From Margaritifera margaritifera (Eukaryota > Mollusca > Bivalvia > Unionida > Margaritiferidae): a stretch of DNA of 64,000 nucleotides. The notes beneath the pieces were generated by a model. It saw nothing but the letters and a program-made list of their open reading frames with translations, did not search any database and was not told the DNA's origin. The stretch spans positions 310,001 to 374,000 of the forward strand of contig JAQPZY010001625.1 of NCBI GenBank assembly GCA_029931535.1. The letters run 5' to 3'. This document shows positions 47,772 to 58,435 of the stretch, piece by piece. A program made the position numbers and the translations under genes. Position 1 is the first letter of the stretch. Each line of letters begins with the position of its first letter.

Positions 47772-47787
47772 TTTTTCCTTATATGCC

Positions 47788-48240
47788 AGCATGCCGACTG
47801 TGATTCAACTAAGGCAACTCGTGGGAGAACATGGGATACAAATACCAAGCGGTATGCGAAAAGCTGGCATACTTGTATTATTAGGACTTGAAGACGAGCC
47901 GCGGCAACTTTCCGCGGATGAACCTCAGCCGGTTGTAAGGGCAACGGCAACGTTAACAGTACACCAACTAAAACAATCCGCGCGCGAGCGTAATTTAAAA
48001 ATATCAAGAGGAGCAAGAAATATGATATAGTGGCGCTATTATGATTCACGGTTGAACCACGTCAGACTGTAAGACAGCTTCGTGAAACGGCAGCACAGTA
48101 TCATATCAAAATTCCTCAACGGGCCAAGCGGGCTGAAATCATACAGACGGTCACTAATGAGGAAGAGCGTCGCCGTATCGCACGTGCTATTGCTTTAGAG
48201 GCTGTTGTGTATGGTAGTCAAATGACCCAAGTCACCGAGT
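47788..48240 (+). pseudogene. Tandem SAP-like repeats, N-terminal to the polymerase
   Basis: Three spaced repeats with the helix-turn-helix pattern of SAP motifs. Repeat 1, 47,790-47,890, is TVIQLRQLVGEHGIQIPSGM with KAGILVLL. Repeat 2, 47,950-48,027, is TVHQLKQSARERNLKIS. Repeat 3, 48,060-48,150, is TVRQLRETAAQYHIKIP with KRAEIIQTV. SAP motifs bind AT-rich DNA. A stop near 48,028 and a frameshift separate repeats 2 and 3. After repeat 3 the frame runs on without a stop into polymerase-like sequence, suggesting these repeats are the polymerase's own N-terminal extension. Confidence 0.55.
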
Positions 48241-51200
48241 TTAAGTTACACAGGCGCTCTCGTGATCTTCAGGATTACCGGGCAATTACCCCAAACGCAT
48301 ACAAGCCAAGCAGAGACGCTGTAAAACTTTTTGCGAACATACGTCCGTCGATTATATCAACGCTGCAGTATGTAGGTGAAACGGCGCTGCTGTCCGGATT
48401 CAGGTGGATATTACTCTCAATGTGGAATTTACAATGCCTGATCATGTAACTAAAGACGGCTTTACAGATTCTATAACATCACAGCCACGGTTCCATAGTG
48501 GTGCTTGTGTAATCTTGAACCATAAGGACACTGAGATCATTAACGATGAAATTGAAAACGTTAGGTAAAGATTCTCGAGAAGTTTGAATAATACTCCAGA
48601 GGAGGTTCAGGATGGATGCTTTCCAGATGCTTGGAAGTTCAGCTTCATTTTTCCCCGAGGAAGATTTTCGTGGATCGAGTTATATACCAACACCAGAGTA
48701 TGTTCCACCTTGGTCAGTAATCAGTGTGAAAAATGTCGACAATCGTTGTTTTGAATGGGCGCGCTTATCTACGCTGCATCCCGTAATATAATACAAATCA
48801 GCCTCGAAAATATAAACAATACCTGGGCGAATTTAAGTTTGGTAATATAAAATTCTCTGTAGAGGTTACTGACTTCAAAAAGCTTGAAGAACTTAACCCT
48901 GACATTACCGTTAATGTGTTTTGCTTGGAACAAAGGCCTGCAGCCGTTTCGACTATCCCCATATGCACGCGAGCGGACTATACTTAGACTGTTCTTCTTG
49001 TTGTTGAGCAACAGATGGTCCAGAGGCGCGGTACCATTACGTGTGTATGAAACATTTTCCATGAATCATTGGCCAGCACAGCAAGCACCATGGAAGAAAG
49101 TTTTCGTGTGAACATTGCCTGCATGTGTTCACCACACAATAGTTACTTGACAGCCACGAATTTTACTGTGAGGAATCAGTGGGAAACCACAGCGTATAGT
49201 CATGCCAGAATCTGGCAAGAATATTCTGAAATTGACTGCGGTGCAATGAAAAATGAAAGTCCCGTATGTCATTTACGCAGACTTTGAATGTCTGAATCAG
49301 TGAAAACCACCGAGGTTCAGTCGAATACAACCAAGTAGCTAAACAAGTCATATCCGTGTTTTGCCCCACTGTAGTCAGATATGACGAGCAAACTGAGCCG
49401 CCAATGTTGTACCGTGGCAAGGATTCGGTTGAAGTATTTATTAAATCCCATGAAGTAACCGCGAAATGGATCTGACAACAACTCTCCTCGCCCGCAGAAA
49501 TGATTATGACCAACGATGACATTTGCGAGTTTTCCACAACCTCTCATTGCTCGATATGTGATGGTGCTTTCAGCTCCACCGATGAAAAAGGGACCTATCA
49601 CTGTCACACCACTGGTACGTACAGAGTAGCAGCGCACAGTGGGGGGCCCCGGGTGGCTGAGTGGTCTAAGGCGCTCGCCTTTACCGATCACTGCCATCTC
49701 ACCTCTGTCTGCGTGGGTTCGAGTCTCGGGCTCGGCCAATGTGGATAAGTGAGAAAGCTTGCCAGTAGCTTCCCGTGTGTCGGTGGTTCTTCCCGGGGCT
49801 TGCCCGGGTTCTTCCTCCACCAGATAAACTGGCCGCTATGTACAGCCTATCAGGTGCTGAAAAATGGCGTTAAACCCACAACAACAACAACAACAGCGCA
49901 CAGTGCACGTAATCTGCAGCTTTATCTAAACAAAACAATAATTCCCATAGTGCTTCATAACCTGCGCGGGTATGACGGCTATTTAATAATGCAGTCAGTA
50001 GCCACAGTATCATGCTCCTATAAGTGTCATCCCTAACACGATGGAAAAGTATATGACGTTTAGGCTGGGTCAGCTGCAGTTCATTGACTCGTTGCAGTTT
50101 TTTTTTAGTCATCACTAGAAAAACTCGTTAGCAACCTTGCGGGGAATGGCAATGGTCGTTTTAAGATTACTCTCTAATACGGCGGTACTTTTAATGAAGT
50201 ATTTAATTACGAATTGAGTTACCTATTTGGACCAGACCGTAATGAAAAAAGGTTCGCGTTACTGCTTCGTAAAGGAGTATATCCATATGAGTATATGGAT
50301 TCTTTCGAAAAATTATATGAAACTAAGTTACCACCATCAGAGTGGTTTTATTGAACACTGACGCGTGAAAATCTAGCTGCCAGAGACGAAATGCGTGCAA
50401 TAAATGTCTGGACCGCATTTCATTGTAAAAATCTCGGTGACTATCATGATCTTTACCTGTGTACTGATGTGCTTCTTCTCGCGAATGTCTTTGAGACTTT
50501 TCGTGATGTTGCCATGCACGAGTACAAGCGTGATCCTGCACATTATATTTCGTCCCCGGGAATCGCTTGGGATGCGTTGTTGTATAAAACCAAGGTTGAG
50601 TTGGAGTCGTTAACGAATATTGACCAGCGTTTGTTTATGGAACGTGGAATCCGTGGCGGGATTTCCATGACGAGTCATCGCTATGCTCGAGCAAATAATC
50701 CGCGCGTGGATGGATATGACCCAGCCATCCCGAAAAGTTATATAATGTATTTAGGAAACATAAATCTTTATTGCTGGGCAATGATGCAATCCATGCCTGT
50801 TGGTGGGTTGATCACGCGCACATAGACATTCACAAAAACGTACATGAGTACGACTTCAACAGCGACTATGGATACTTCTTTGAAGTTGATCTGGAATATC
50901 CAGACGAGCTTCATCACACCCATAACGATTATCCACTGTCAACAAAAGTGTTTGTGGTGCAACGCGGGTGGTTGTACCCGTGTCAGGGTGGGATTGTGGA
51001 CGACTCCAAACGTACGTTTACCGAACGTACCAAGCTTGTCCTGAATCTTCGAACTAAAAACAACTACGTAAGAAACCTGAAGTTGTATTTACGGCTCTGA
51101 ATGCGTGTGCTACGAGTCCAATGGGTGCTTGGATTTCTCCAGCGTGACAGGATGGCGCCGTATATACAGATGAATACGGATCTGCGCGCAAAGGCCAATA

Positions 51201-51957
51201 ACGGGTTTGAGAGAGACTTTTTCAAACTAATGAACGATGCAGTTTTTGGAAAGACTATGGAAAATCTGCGTTTGATTGCGGACCTGGCGTTTCAGTCACG
51301 CAAAATCATTGATGGTGGGACCGTTGCCGTACACAGCACGAAAGCTAAACTGAAGTTGGCAAAGCCCATCTATGTTGGTGCGTCTGTGGTGGATTTATCC
51401 AAATTATTAATGTACAAGTTTTATTATGATAAGATAAAACCACGATGCGGTGATAATATTAACATGTTATATACAGACACGGACTCATTGCTCATGCACA
51501 TCACAACCAATGACGTGATCACATACATGGCTGAACCAAGTATAAAAAATGAGTATCCGAGAGATCATTCACTGTTTAGTAACACCAACAAAAAAGTCGT
51601 AGGAAAATTCAAGGATGATTGTGCGGGCAAATCTATCGAAGAATACGTGGGACTGAGCCCCAAAATGTATTCAATCGTTGTTGGTTCAGGCAAGAACAAT
51701 TAATAGGCAAAGGGTGTTCCACGTGTTGTTGTCGCAAAGGATCTCTGACACGTAATGTATGTGGAGTGCTTGCACGAATTTGCACACAGCAAATCTGCTT
51801 CGATCAAAGAAACATCGCATGGGTGTCAATCGTTGTACCAAGTTGAATTTGTCACCGTTTGACAATAAGCGATGGATATTCCCCGACGGAATTACCATTT
51901 ACGCGTATGTGCACCATGCGATTGTGAATCAACTTATGAGTGATGTGCATGCGCATT
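48240..51957 (+). pseudogene. Protein-primed family B DNA polymerase, SINE-interrupted
   Basis: In an active Polinton this copies element DNA from a protein primer. Landmarks in order: exonuclease I VIYADFEC (49,268-49,291); a CSIC zinc knuckle (from 49,548); exonuclease II HNLRGYD (49,956-49,976); exonuclease III YHDLYLCTDVLLL (from 50,442); palm motif A region (50,739-50,780); motif B KLMNDAVFGKTMEN (51,224-51,265); motif C YTDTDSL (51,470-51,490); a C-terminal RWIFPDGI segment near 51,872. Motif A has Gly (codon 50,754-50,756) where the metal-binding Asp belongs. Multiple stops and frameshifts, plus the SINE, make it non-functional. It converges on the integrase. Confidence 0.92.
49642..49893 (+). 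mobile_element. tRNA-derived SINE (family A) inside the polymerase
   Basis: A full-length 252-bp copy with intact A-box-like GGTGGCTGAGTGGTCTAAGG and B-box-like GTGGGTTCGAGTCTC, of Leu/Ser-tRNA type. It ends AAAAATGGCGTTAAACCC followed by an ACA repeat tail. Perfect 12-bp target duplications CAGCGCACAGTG lie at 49,630-49,641 and 49,894-49,905. The net insertion is 264 bp, a multiple of three, so the polymerase frame is in phase on both sides, but the SINE carries an in-frame TAA at 49,746-49,748. Confidence 0.95.
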
Positions 51958-52097
51958 AAAATGGACCTTGCTGGTAGTTTTGTATCCACGGGAACGACTT
52001 GCAATTCCTCTCGCACAAATGTCATGCTTGATGGACATAGTCCACTCGCCGACGGTGCTAAATGATGGCGTGTTGGCTGTCCAGAAAAATCAATCCG

Positions 52098-52960
52098 TTA
52101 GGAGATTGTAAATTCTTCGACGGACCATACCGGGTCAGTAGTACAACGTTGCCCGCCTTCTAACTCCTCTGGTGCATACAGATACCTAACCAAATTGTTT
52201 TCGAGTGGGGCTAACACAGTTGGTTGTAAAACTGATTTATGTGTAGCGGTGACAGTCTTTTGCCGAATCGCTTCAGAACGTTTTAACCCAATCGCACTTG
52301 GTATTTCATTGTTCAGCGCTGCTATGACTGATCGAAGCCGTATTAGCCACTGGCGAGACCGCTCAGCAGTCTGAGATCGTTCCTTACGATTCAGTAACAA
52401 TTCTTGCGCGTAATGATTTCCAAATAATCGTTCTGCAAGTGTACGGTTCAATCGTTCCACAATGGTTTGATCACGATGTATACCAAGATGCCCAAGACGA
52501 ACGAGCATCTTCTGTTTTGTCAACAACGCAGCAACGGCTACGAGAAATTCTTTGCCAGGATCCACACTGCAACAGCCGTGGCTCTGTTAATGGTCCGCGT
52601 GTGTAAATACGTTTAAGCGCATTTGCGACACTCGTTGAGTCTTGAACAGCTCCGCCTAATTGTATCTACTGGCAACATCTAAAAGTAAGTACGCCCACGT
52701 ACCCGATCATGTAGAATAAGGAAAATCTCAGCCTGATTAACTTCTTTGGGTGTTCTCACATCAAACCATCCACGGAAATTTGTCTTGGCGCGGGTAGGTA
52801 AATTTGCCATAATGCATGTTTGGCAAGCCACTCTCCAGCAATCCCGTTTGCTAACTTTTCGGCCTTTCCAATACCGGCGCGGACTGTAGTATATCGCGGG
52901 CAGTTTCTTATCCATATGTGGACTTTATCTACCAAGCGGCGCGTTACCGACTATGAGAGG
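52098..52960 (-). pseudogene. Polinton retroviral-type (rve) integrase
   Basis: A DDE-type integrase that would join element ends to target DNA. Two open pieces: 52,679-52,915 (N-terminal YYSPRRYWKG, core start VNQAEIFLILHDR) and 52,098-52,565 (DPGKEF, HRDQTIVERLNRTLAERLFG, then the C-terminal RYLYAPEELEGGQR and DPVWS SH3/chromo-like part). The second acidic residue (Asp of DPGKEF) and the Glu of VERLNRTL (codon 52,455-52,457) are kept. The first position reads Glu in NQAEIF (52,727-52,729) where the family has Asp. The ~110 bp between the pieces is frameshifted and shortened. Confidence 0.92.
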
Positions 52961-53051
52961 TCAGGCCAAGTGGACTTTGTCCACCAAGAGCAATCTTGGC
53001 CTTCACGTCTCCTTTGACGATCCATCAAGCGATTCTTTCTCCGAGTGTATG

Positions 53052-53400
53052 ATTAATTGGGTTGGATGAGATCTATATCAGCACGTTGACGCGCACGAAT
53101 ATCACTTGATGCTTTATACGCTAGATCATGCAGCATCGACGCGGTTTATAGGTGCTTCTCCAGGCTTTGGTTGGTTGTTAGAATCAAGTCGTATATCCAG
53201 CCGTGTACCAGGCCCACAGTAATTGTATCTAGATCCCGGAGGCAGTCAGAGATGTTTCTCATCGGTATATTTACTCCACGTTGCCCCGGGTAGCTTCGCC
53301 AATTTTTTTTTAATAAACGTGAACTTTTTCGCTCCAGACCGGACACAAGTTCCCTCAATTGCGGTTCTGTTATTACGCGTCCGAACCTGTGTTTAGTTTG
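53052..53400 (-). pseudogene. Phospholipase-A2-like domain protein of the Polinton
   Basis: On the minus strand, one frame from 53,227 reads YNYCGPGTRL, the calcium-loop signature of viral-type PLA2 domains. It continues through GEAPINRVDAA to a stop at about 53,131. The next frame carries MLHDLAY (His-Asp catalytic pair, 53,116-53,130) followed by a basic ADIDLI stretch ending near 53,052. The motif is therefore complete but split by one frameshift. Such domains occur in parvovirus VP1 and in polintoviruses, where they probably help particles cross endosomal membranes. An upstream basic region extends to about 53,358. It sits behind the integrase on the same strand. Confidence 0.75.
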
Positions 53401-53469
53401 CGGTACGTGTTTTTATGCGGCATCCCACACATTATGAAGACTTGAGTTATACAGTAATTGACATTTAAC

Positions 53470-54063
53470 ATGGCATCACGAAAGAGAAAAGCTGATTTCA
53501 CCCCCATGGACTTCCCTGCACAGGCAAAGCCCAGACTACCCAACACGGTGACATGTTTCCAAACTCTATTCGCTAACTTTACATCAACAAAGAATGGCCT
53601 AGATGGGTATATAAGAAATCGGTTGAACTTAAGAAAAAAACTTGAAAGTGACGATCTTAAGTGGCTGGACTTTAAAAAATGTGTTGACATGTATAGAAAA
53701 CATGGTATAGAAGAGGCTCATCTCATAAATGTCCCACTACCCTGGGAAAAACCACCAGAGGCTCTGTTTTCCGAAGAATATTATTCCCAACCGGAGGAAC
53801 CATCCAAACATGGACATGGTCTCGGTGGTCGTGCACACAAATGTGGGTCAGTATGGTTCAAATGCGTGTCTGTGGACCAATGAACTCGATTGGAAATACT
53901 AGTGGGGTCAGTTCGCCCTGGCAACAACGCACCAGAAGTTATCAATAAGGCCGCATCAATTTGTCAGCAATTGCTTCCCAACAATTTCATGGACCCGGGG
54001 ACGTTTCGCTTGTTAATACACGAACTCATTGAAGACATCGATGATGTATATAACACAGATAAT
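53470..54063 (+). pseudogene. Unrecognised Polinton structural-block protein
   Basis: An ATG at 53,470 opens MASRKRKADFTPMDFPAQA and the frame runs to 53,883 (138 codons). Frameshifts near 53,840-53,910 lead into an open piece to 54,072 containing NNFMDPGTF. A basic N-terminus, a central charged region and a Gly/Pro-rich patch (GHGLGGRAH) are visible. No family recognised. It starts the rightward gene block preceding the capsid-like genes, with divergent spacing of under 120 bp from the PLA2-like gene, so it may be a virion core or minor structural protein. Confidence 0.5.
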
Positions 54064-54921
54064 GAGTACTGATGTACTTCCTATTTTACACAAAATCAAT
54101 GCTGCAATGCAGGGTGTTGTTGCAAATACAACTCCAAGCGTTACCTCCATGATTACAATCTCATCAACGAAACCGGAATTGTACGTGACTTTCTGTACAC
54201 AAATCGCCGCAGGTGTATCCCGCACGCTCGAGATTGCAGTAGCGTCGTTGCGCGTGTATTACAGTTGGCCTAATATCCGATCACAACTATTCCGTGGCCT
54301 TTACGCGAATAACTTGTTTGTGTTTTCAGCGGACGATGGCGCAACCTGGAATTTTATGGAACTTCCCACTGGCACGTACACGACATTATATCAATCAGTG
54401 ATGATATTCGACGGAGAACCTCGTTGGTGACCATCAAAGATTCTAACATCTACATACATGTGCACGAGCCGACACTCAGCTCTGCCATCTCGATCGAATC
54501 TTTACAGTATGTAGTTGACATCAAACAGTAATCTCAGAGAACAGTTCTAGGTTGGCCAGAAGAGATTTCCGATGACAAATAAATCTTACGCATGGGATAT
54601 AATATTGCGCTAAATATTATCAATATCACCACCACGATACAGGTTCATGTAACGTGTGAGGCTATCAGTAGCAGTTACAATTCAGGAAGCTGAGCTTCCA
54701 CAAGTATTGCGCCGCAGGGTTATATATTGTTTGGATTCTCCTCAAACGCTCCACCAGATTATTTTGCTATCAATTACTCCTACGCCAGTGTATCTTCCAT
54801 GTCACAACCCTCTGTTGACACACCTTCGTTTTACCCTTGTGGTTCAGGACGGGCACATGCTAGATTCCGCTGGGAGACCTTGACAATACGATTGTACGTT
54901 AGAGATCGACCTGACATTTAA
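54064..54921 (+). pseudogene. Minor-capsid (penton-like) protein of the Polinton, broken
   Basis: An open piece at 54,029-54,430 contains SSTKPELYVTF, then LEIAVASLRVYYSWPNI and a following FSADDGATWNF with LPTGTYT. Further pieces carry LNIINITTTIQVHV (near 54,610-54,655) and, in another frame (54,727-54,921), a PPDYFAINYS segment ending ETLTIRLYVRD. The order of these landmarks fits a widespread Polinton virion protein that I take to be the single-jelly-roll minor capsid/penton type. The assignment to penton rather than another virion protein is an inference. At least three frame changes are present. Confidence 0.6.
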
Positions 54922-54924
54922 ATA

Positions 54925-55170
54925 TAATGACAGTCGTACGTGGATGTGTGAGACTCGTTCATTTGTTAACGCGAGAAAACCCGTTTCGCAGTATATTACG
55001 GAAATGGTCTTGGTGATGTTGTTCGTGGTTTATTCACAGGAGCGCCAAAGGTTTTTGCTGGTTTGGCTTCACGTGCTGCACCAATCGCTAAACAAATTGC
55101 AATACAAGTCGTTCAATGATTGCAAATGCGGCAGTGGGAAGCGGATTACAGTTGTGAACTAGGCCTGGAC
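54925..55170 (+). pseudogene. Small Gly/Ala-rich Polinton protein, broken
   Basis: After a frameshift near 54,990, a reading with GNGLGDVVRGLFTG and LASRAAPIAKQIAIQV appears. This Gly/Ala-rich, amphipathic small protein is typical of the gene between the minor- and major-capsid genes in these elements. It may be membrane-active or a cement protein; this is inferred from position and composition only. Confidence 0.5.
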
Positions 55171-55209
55171 GTGAGTGGCGTATTAGACGAAACCGAGAAT
55201 GTTTAAACA

Positions 55210-56594
55210 ATGATGCAATTTAATAATGCACCTGATACAGCGTTTGACATGGACGAGCCTGTGTTAGTAGATCAAAGTCCGAGATTTCCAGTAGTATTCG
55301 TACCCGGCTAAGTACCCTAACGAACCAAAATAGAATTACGAGTACATGACATGTCTTGGTATTTTCTACCGTGTGAAGTCTTTTTAGAAATCGATGGCAA
55401 ACTTTACATGATGACGACGCCGGTACCAATTACGCCCCCGGTACCAAGGTTGGATTTGTCAACAATGGCATCATGGTGTTTTCCGGTAGCGCACGATATC
55501 TCATGGACGGAAAGGAAATCGAAGCAAGTCTCGACAACGTTGACATAGCTACGACAATTATTGGACTCGCCAGATACAGCCATGATTATGCGAGATCCGC
55601 TGGCCCGTCTATGATGTTTTACAAGGTTGGATCCTACCATGTATATGATAACCAGTATATCAGACGTCAACTTACGCAGGATGCTTTCGTAAACCCACAA
55701 CCTGCCGGTATGCCTGTTATACCTGATGTTCCCGGCGCCTCTATGATGGGTTATGTCAATGATAATTATAACCTTGGATTTATGCAGCTTTGAGGACAGC
55801 TTCATAAACCCTCATTGTCGTTTTCGTGTGCCAAGATGTTCGTAAGGTTTTGCCGAGATGTTCGCAAGGTTATTTTAGGAGTCAAACACACAGCCATGTT
55901 ATTCCGAAAGGGCAATAGCAACGATGCAGTTTTGCATGATGATGATGTTCCTGACGATGGCAAAGTTGTGTTGACGAAATTAACGTTGTGGATGCCTGTA
56001 GTAACCCCTTCGTTTGCGTTTATGGGATCTGGAGGCACGTCACCACTATCATTTCACACGCTTATCACAGACTGTCATGAAGCCAACGTTCAACAGTTTT
56101 CATGATAAATAACTACACAACGAGGCATTAATGCACCAATATATGTGCTCGTGGCGTTTCAAAATATGGCTCGTGTAAATGGTAGACAGCTCAGTAGTAA
56201 AATGATATTTGACAAGTTAGGAGTGTCTGAAGTTTCTCTGTGGTTAAACGGTCATCAGGAACCCTCTGAAGAAATTGTGTTTGACTTCACAAACAATGAT
56301 GTCGCACGTGCATATCACAAGCTGGTGTCGTACATGCACCGGCATGAAAATGTTGACACAGGTCTGAAGATTTCTCAGTACGACTTTCGTACGTTGTACC
56401 CGATTTATTACTTTTCGTTGCAACACATAGACCTGGTTAAGCAGTCTGTGGTCGACATGCACTTTCATGCACGTTTAACTGAGATCCCCGTCACCGGTTA
56501 CAGCTGTATTGCTGTGATTCTCTCCGATAAGATGCTGTTGTTGGAGGGCACAGGTGGCCAAATGAGACCTATTGACCCGCCTGTGGAAAATTAG
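55210..56594 (+). pseudogene. Major-capsid-like protein of the Polinton, broken
   Basis: Pieces in order: a short start at about 55,210; 55,440-55,793 with VNNGIMVFSGSARYLMDGKE and then TTIIGLARYSHDYA, NLGFMQ; 55,815-56,105 with TAMLFRKGNSNDAVLHDD and LTLWMP; and 56,145-56,594 with VSEVSLWLNGH, VDTGLKISQYDFRTLYPIYY and MHFHARLTEIPVTGYSCIAV. The layout matches the large capsid-like protein of Polinton/adintovirus elements, presumed to be the double-jelly-roll hexon. At least three frame changes and stops separate the pieces, so no full protein is made. Confidence 0.65.
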
Positions 56595-56639
56595 TCAAGT
56601 TTTCTCAAGCTAATAATTGAACCTGTCACATTTTTAAAT

Positions 56640-56960
56640 AATAATATCCTATCACGAAGTTAAGGTTTGCTCTAGCCCAAAGCAGCTTGCGAAAATAAGG
56701 AGCGCAATACGAAACGATTGCGGGGTCACATTGAAACTTTCTCCGGAAAAGTTAACTGGAATTATTCCCGTGTTGACCCAAAGACAACTTAATCAGTTTA
56801 ATGCAGCCAAACGAAAGAATACATAGGTGACATTAAAGTTATCCAAGTCAGAAGTGACACATATGCAAAAAACCGGTTCAATATTTCCATTCCTCGCAGA
56901 TATTCCAGCATTGTTGCAGCTCCCACGGTAGCAAAAGCGGCTGCCTTATGGGCTGTCGGA
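56640..56960 (+). pseudogene. Small basic repeat protein of the Polinton
   Basis: A reading from about 56,640 has KQLAKIRSAIRND, GVTLKLSPEKLTG and LTQRQLNQFNAAKRKNT to a stop at 56,825. A repeat of the same motif follows (VTLKLSKSEVTHMQKTGSIF), with stops and a frameshift by 56,930. The alternating T-x-x-Q-L / V-T-L-K-L-S pattern marks a small basic virion-associated protein that commonly sits before the protease in these elements. Confidence 0.55.
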
Positions 56961-57159
56961 ACTGCATCTAGGATGGCTTTGGAAAAGGCAGTTGAAAAAT
57001 CTAAAAATGTTCCTCTCGTAAACGATTAGAAAAAGGAAAAGGTCTTCGACTGCATGGGACGATTCGCAGAATACGCTCAGGCAAAGGTCTTCGACTACCC
57101 GGAATGATACCAAATGGCCTTTGGTCGTGACCTCGCCGTTGATGCAAGCAAAACTTGTC

Positions 57160-57520
57160 GCGCGTTCATTAGCTAATTTTGATTTATTAACGATGACAAA
57201 GCAGTCAAGCATTTCCGCGGTGTCTTTATGCGTGATGAACTTGGAGCCAAAGTCTCCCAGGTGATGATTCCCAGCTACAGGGTTGCATACATGATAACGC
57301 CTCGAAATTGTTTGTATTTTGACTTGTACGTGCTTGTACAGCTGCGCGAAGTTGCTGTTTATTTAACACGGTGGACGACAATCACTGTTTTATTCAACGC
57401 TGCTGTTGCAAACTAGGCTTGACGGGCCAATATGTGGACATCTTGTTGTTGAAGCACTGCATGCATTTGAGCGTTCACCAACACCGCCAACACTTATTCA
57501 TTTTCCATTATCACTTAGAA
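57160..57520 (+). pseudogene. Adenain-type cysteine protease (maturation protease), broken
   Basis: The N-terminal SLANFDLLTMTK (57,165-57,200) shifts frame into HFRGVFMRDELG (57,209-57,245). Then come the degenerate strand RVAYMI, where a His-Trp pair is expected, LYFD with LREVAVYL, and in another frame ICGHLVVEALHAF (57,430-57,468), which carries the catalytic Cys. Adenain-like proteases mature capsid proteins. The catalytic His appears replaced by Tyr (near 57,273) and there are several frame changes, so it is inactive. Confidence 0.7.
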
Positions 57521-57542
57521 AGTAGGCTTGATAGTATATATA

Positions 57543-57698
57543 ATGTCTGTTGATATTTACGGACGAAGGGCAGCCCGACGCCACGCTGATGTGGATCTGA
57601 CTAGGTTTGCCACCAAAGCGGATTTGATTGAGTTTACCAGCCGGGTTGTTGTTGACGTCGACCCGGACGAGCTTGTGATTTTTTTTAGATCAAACTAG
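57543..57698 (+). pseudogene. Truncated Polinton protein, 51 residues
   Basis: Opens MSVDIYGRRAARRHADVDLT at 57,543 and stops at TAG 57,696-57,698. Downstream, coding-like sequence continues in other frames: DINDVVLKLRGAVAKYLAEI near 57,723, and EAAVKQYMDAKIAEL near 57,853 within the open piece 57,769-57,960. This suggests a longer coiled-coil or fibre-like protein broken at 57.70 and 57.80 kb. No family assigned. Confidence 0.45.
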
Positions 57699-57768
57699 AA
57701 AACTTAAACATCTAACGTGGATATCAACGACGTTGTTTTAAAGCTTCGAGGCGCCGTCGCTAAATACC

Positions 57769-57960
57769 TTGCCGAAATCAACGAAATCGGGGAATAAGAG
57801 ACTCTGGTATGTCGATTGCGTTTATCAAAACTTAATTGATGTAGCCGAAGCTGCGGTGAAACAATACATGGATGCAAAGATTGCAGAGTTGCCCCCAACA
57901 CCACGCGTAGTAAATTCATGGGGTAAATTCAGTGGAATATTAACCAGAGAACAATCTTAA
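57769..57960 (+). pseudogene. Continuation of the coiled-coil/fibre-like protein
   Basis: A 63-codon open piece whose second half reads DVAEAAVKQYMDAKIAELPP, the kind of short helix with VKQYMD that precedes a C-terminal head domain in Polinton and phage-like fibre proteins. The resemblance is weak. It probably belongs with 57,543-57,698. Confidence 0.35.
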
Positions 57961-58092
57961 AAATATGATTGTATAGTAAATGGTCGACTTCTTTGCGTTA
58001 CTGTCGGGGATGGTTTTGATATACCTAATCGTAATATCTTAAAGGTGCGTGAGTCTGGATCGTATTTGTTTAATATAAATTAATATAGAGGT

Positions 58093-58287
58093 GTGTGGAG
58101 TGTAATGACAATAATTGTAAATAATTACCAGCACGATATATTAATAAAACGTATCGAAGAAGACAACGTTAAAGAAAGCTTCATATATACGGTATCATTA
58201 TCATTAGTCCCCGGAGATGAAATTCAGTTCCAAGGACTCCATGTATATCCAGACGGGTACTTAACCGTCTTTGGCGTTTGTGTTTAA
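58093..58287 (+). CDS. Unrecognised small Polinton ORF, 64 codons
   Basis: An intact short frame (TIIVNNYQHDILIKRIEEDN then SLVPGDEIQFQGLHVYPDGY) ending at TAA 58,285-58,287. A beta-rich C-terminal half is suggested by alternating hydrophobic residues. It may be a free small protein or the tail of the preceding fibre-like gene. Unknown function. Confidence 0.35.
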   Translation: MWSVMTIIVNNYQHDILIKRIEEDNVKESFIYTVSLSLVPGDEIQFQGLHVYPDGYLTVFGVCV

Positions 58288-58309
58288 GATTTATTATAAC
58301 ATATACGTG

Positions 58310-58435
58310 ATGAGTTCTGAAGAGCGACGCGGTGACAATGTTTCGGAATTTGCAGACGGGGTCTTGGACCAGCTTACAGCGGATGCTAACATTGATTGCA
58401 ATTTTGTTCCACTTGTTGATGACTATCTGCTTTAG
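58310..58435 (+). pseudogene. Truncated acidic Polinton protein
   Basis: Begins MSSEERRGDNVSEFADGVLD at 58,310 and stops after 41 codons. A reading in a nearby frame continues (SYTLKYNVREGKIEIDCWN, about 58,455-58,515), implying a longer gene. No family recognised. Confidence 0.35.

Noticed and set aside
49642..49740. A possible functional tRNA-Leu or tRNA-Ser gene
   Set aside because: It has A- and B-box-like sequences, but a body, shared tail and target duplications show it is the head of a SINE.
49317..49820. A 167-codon minus-strand open frame
   Set aside because: It runs antisense through the polymerase and the SINE; its similarity to the minus-strand frame at 11,889-12,143 is due to the shared SINE.
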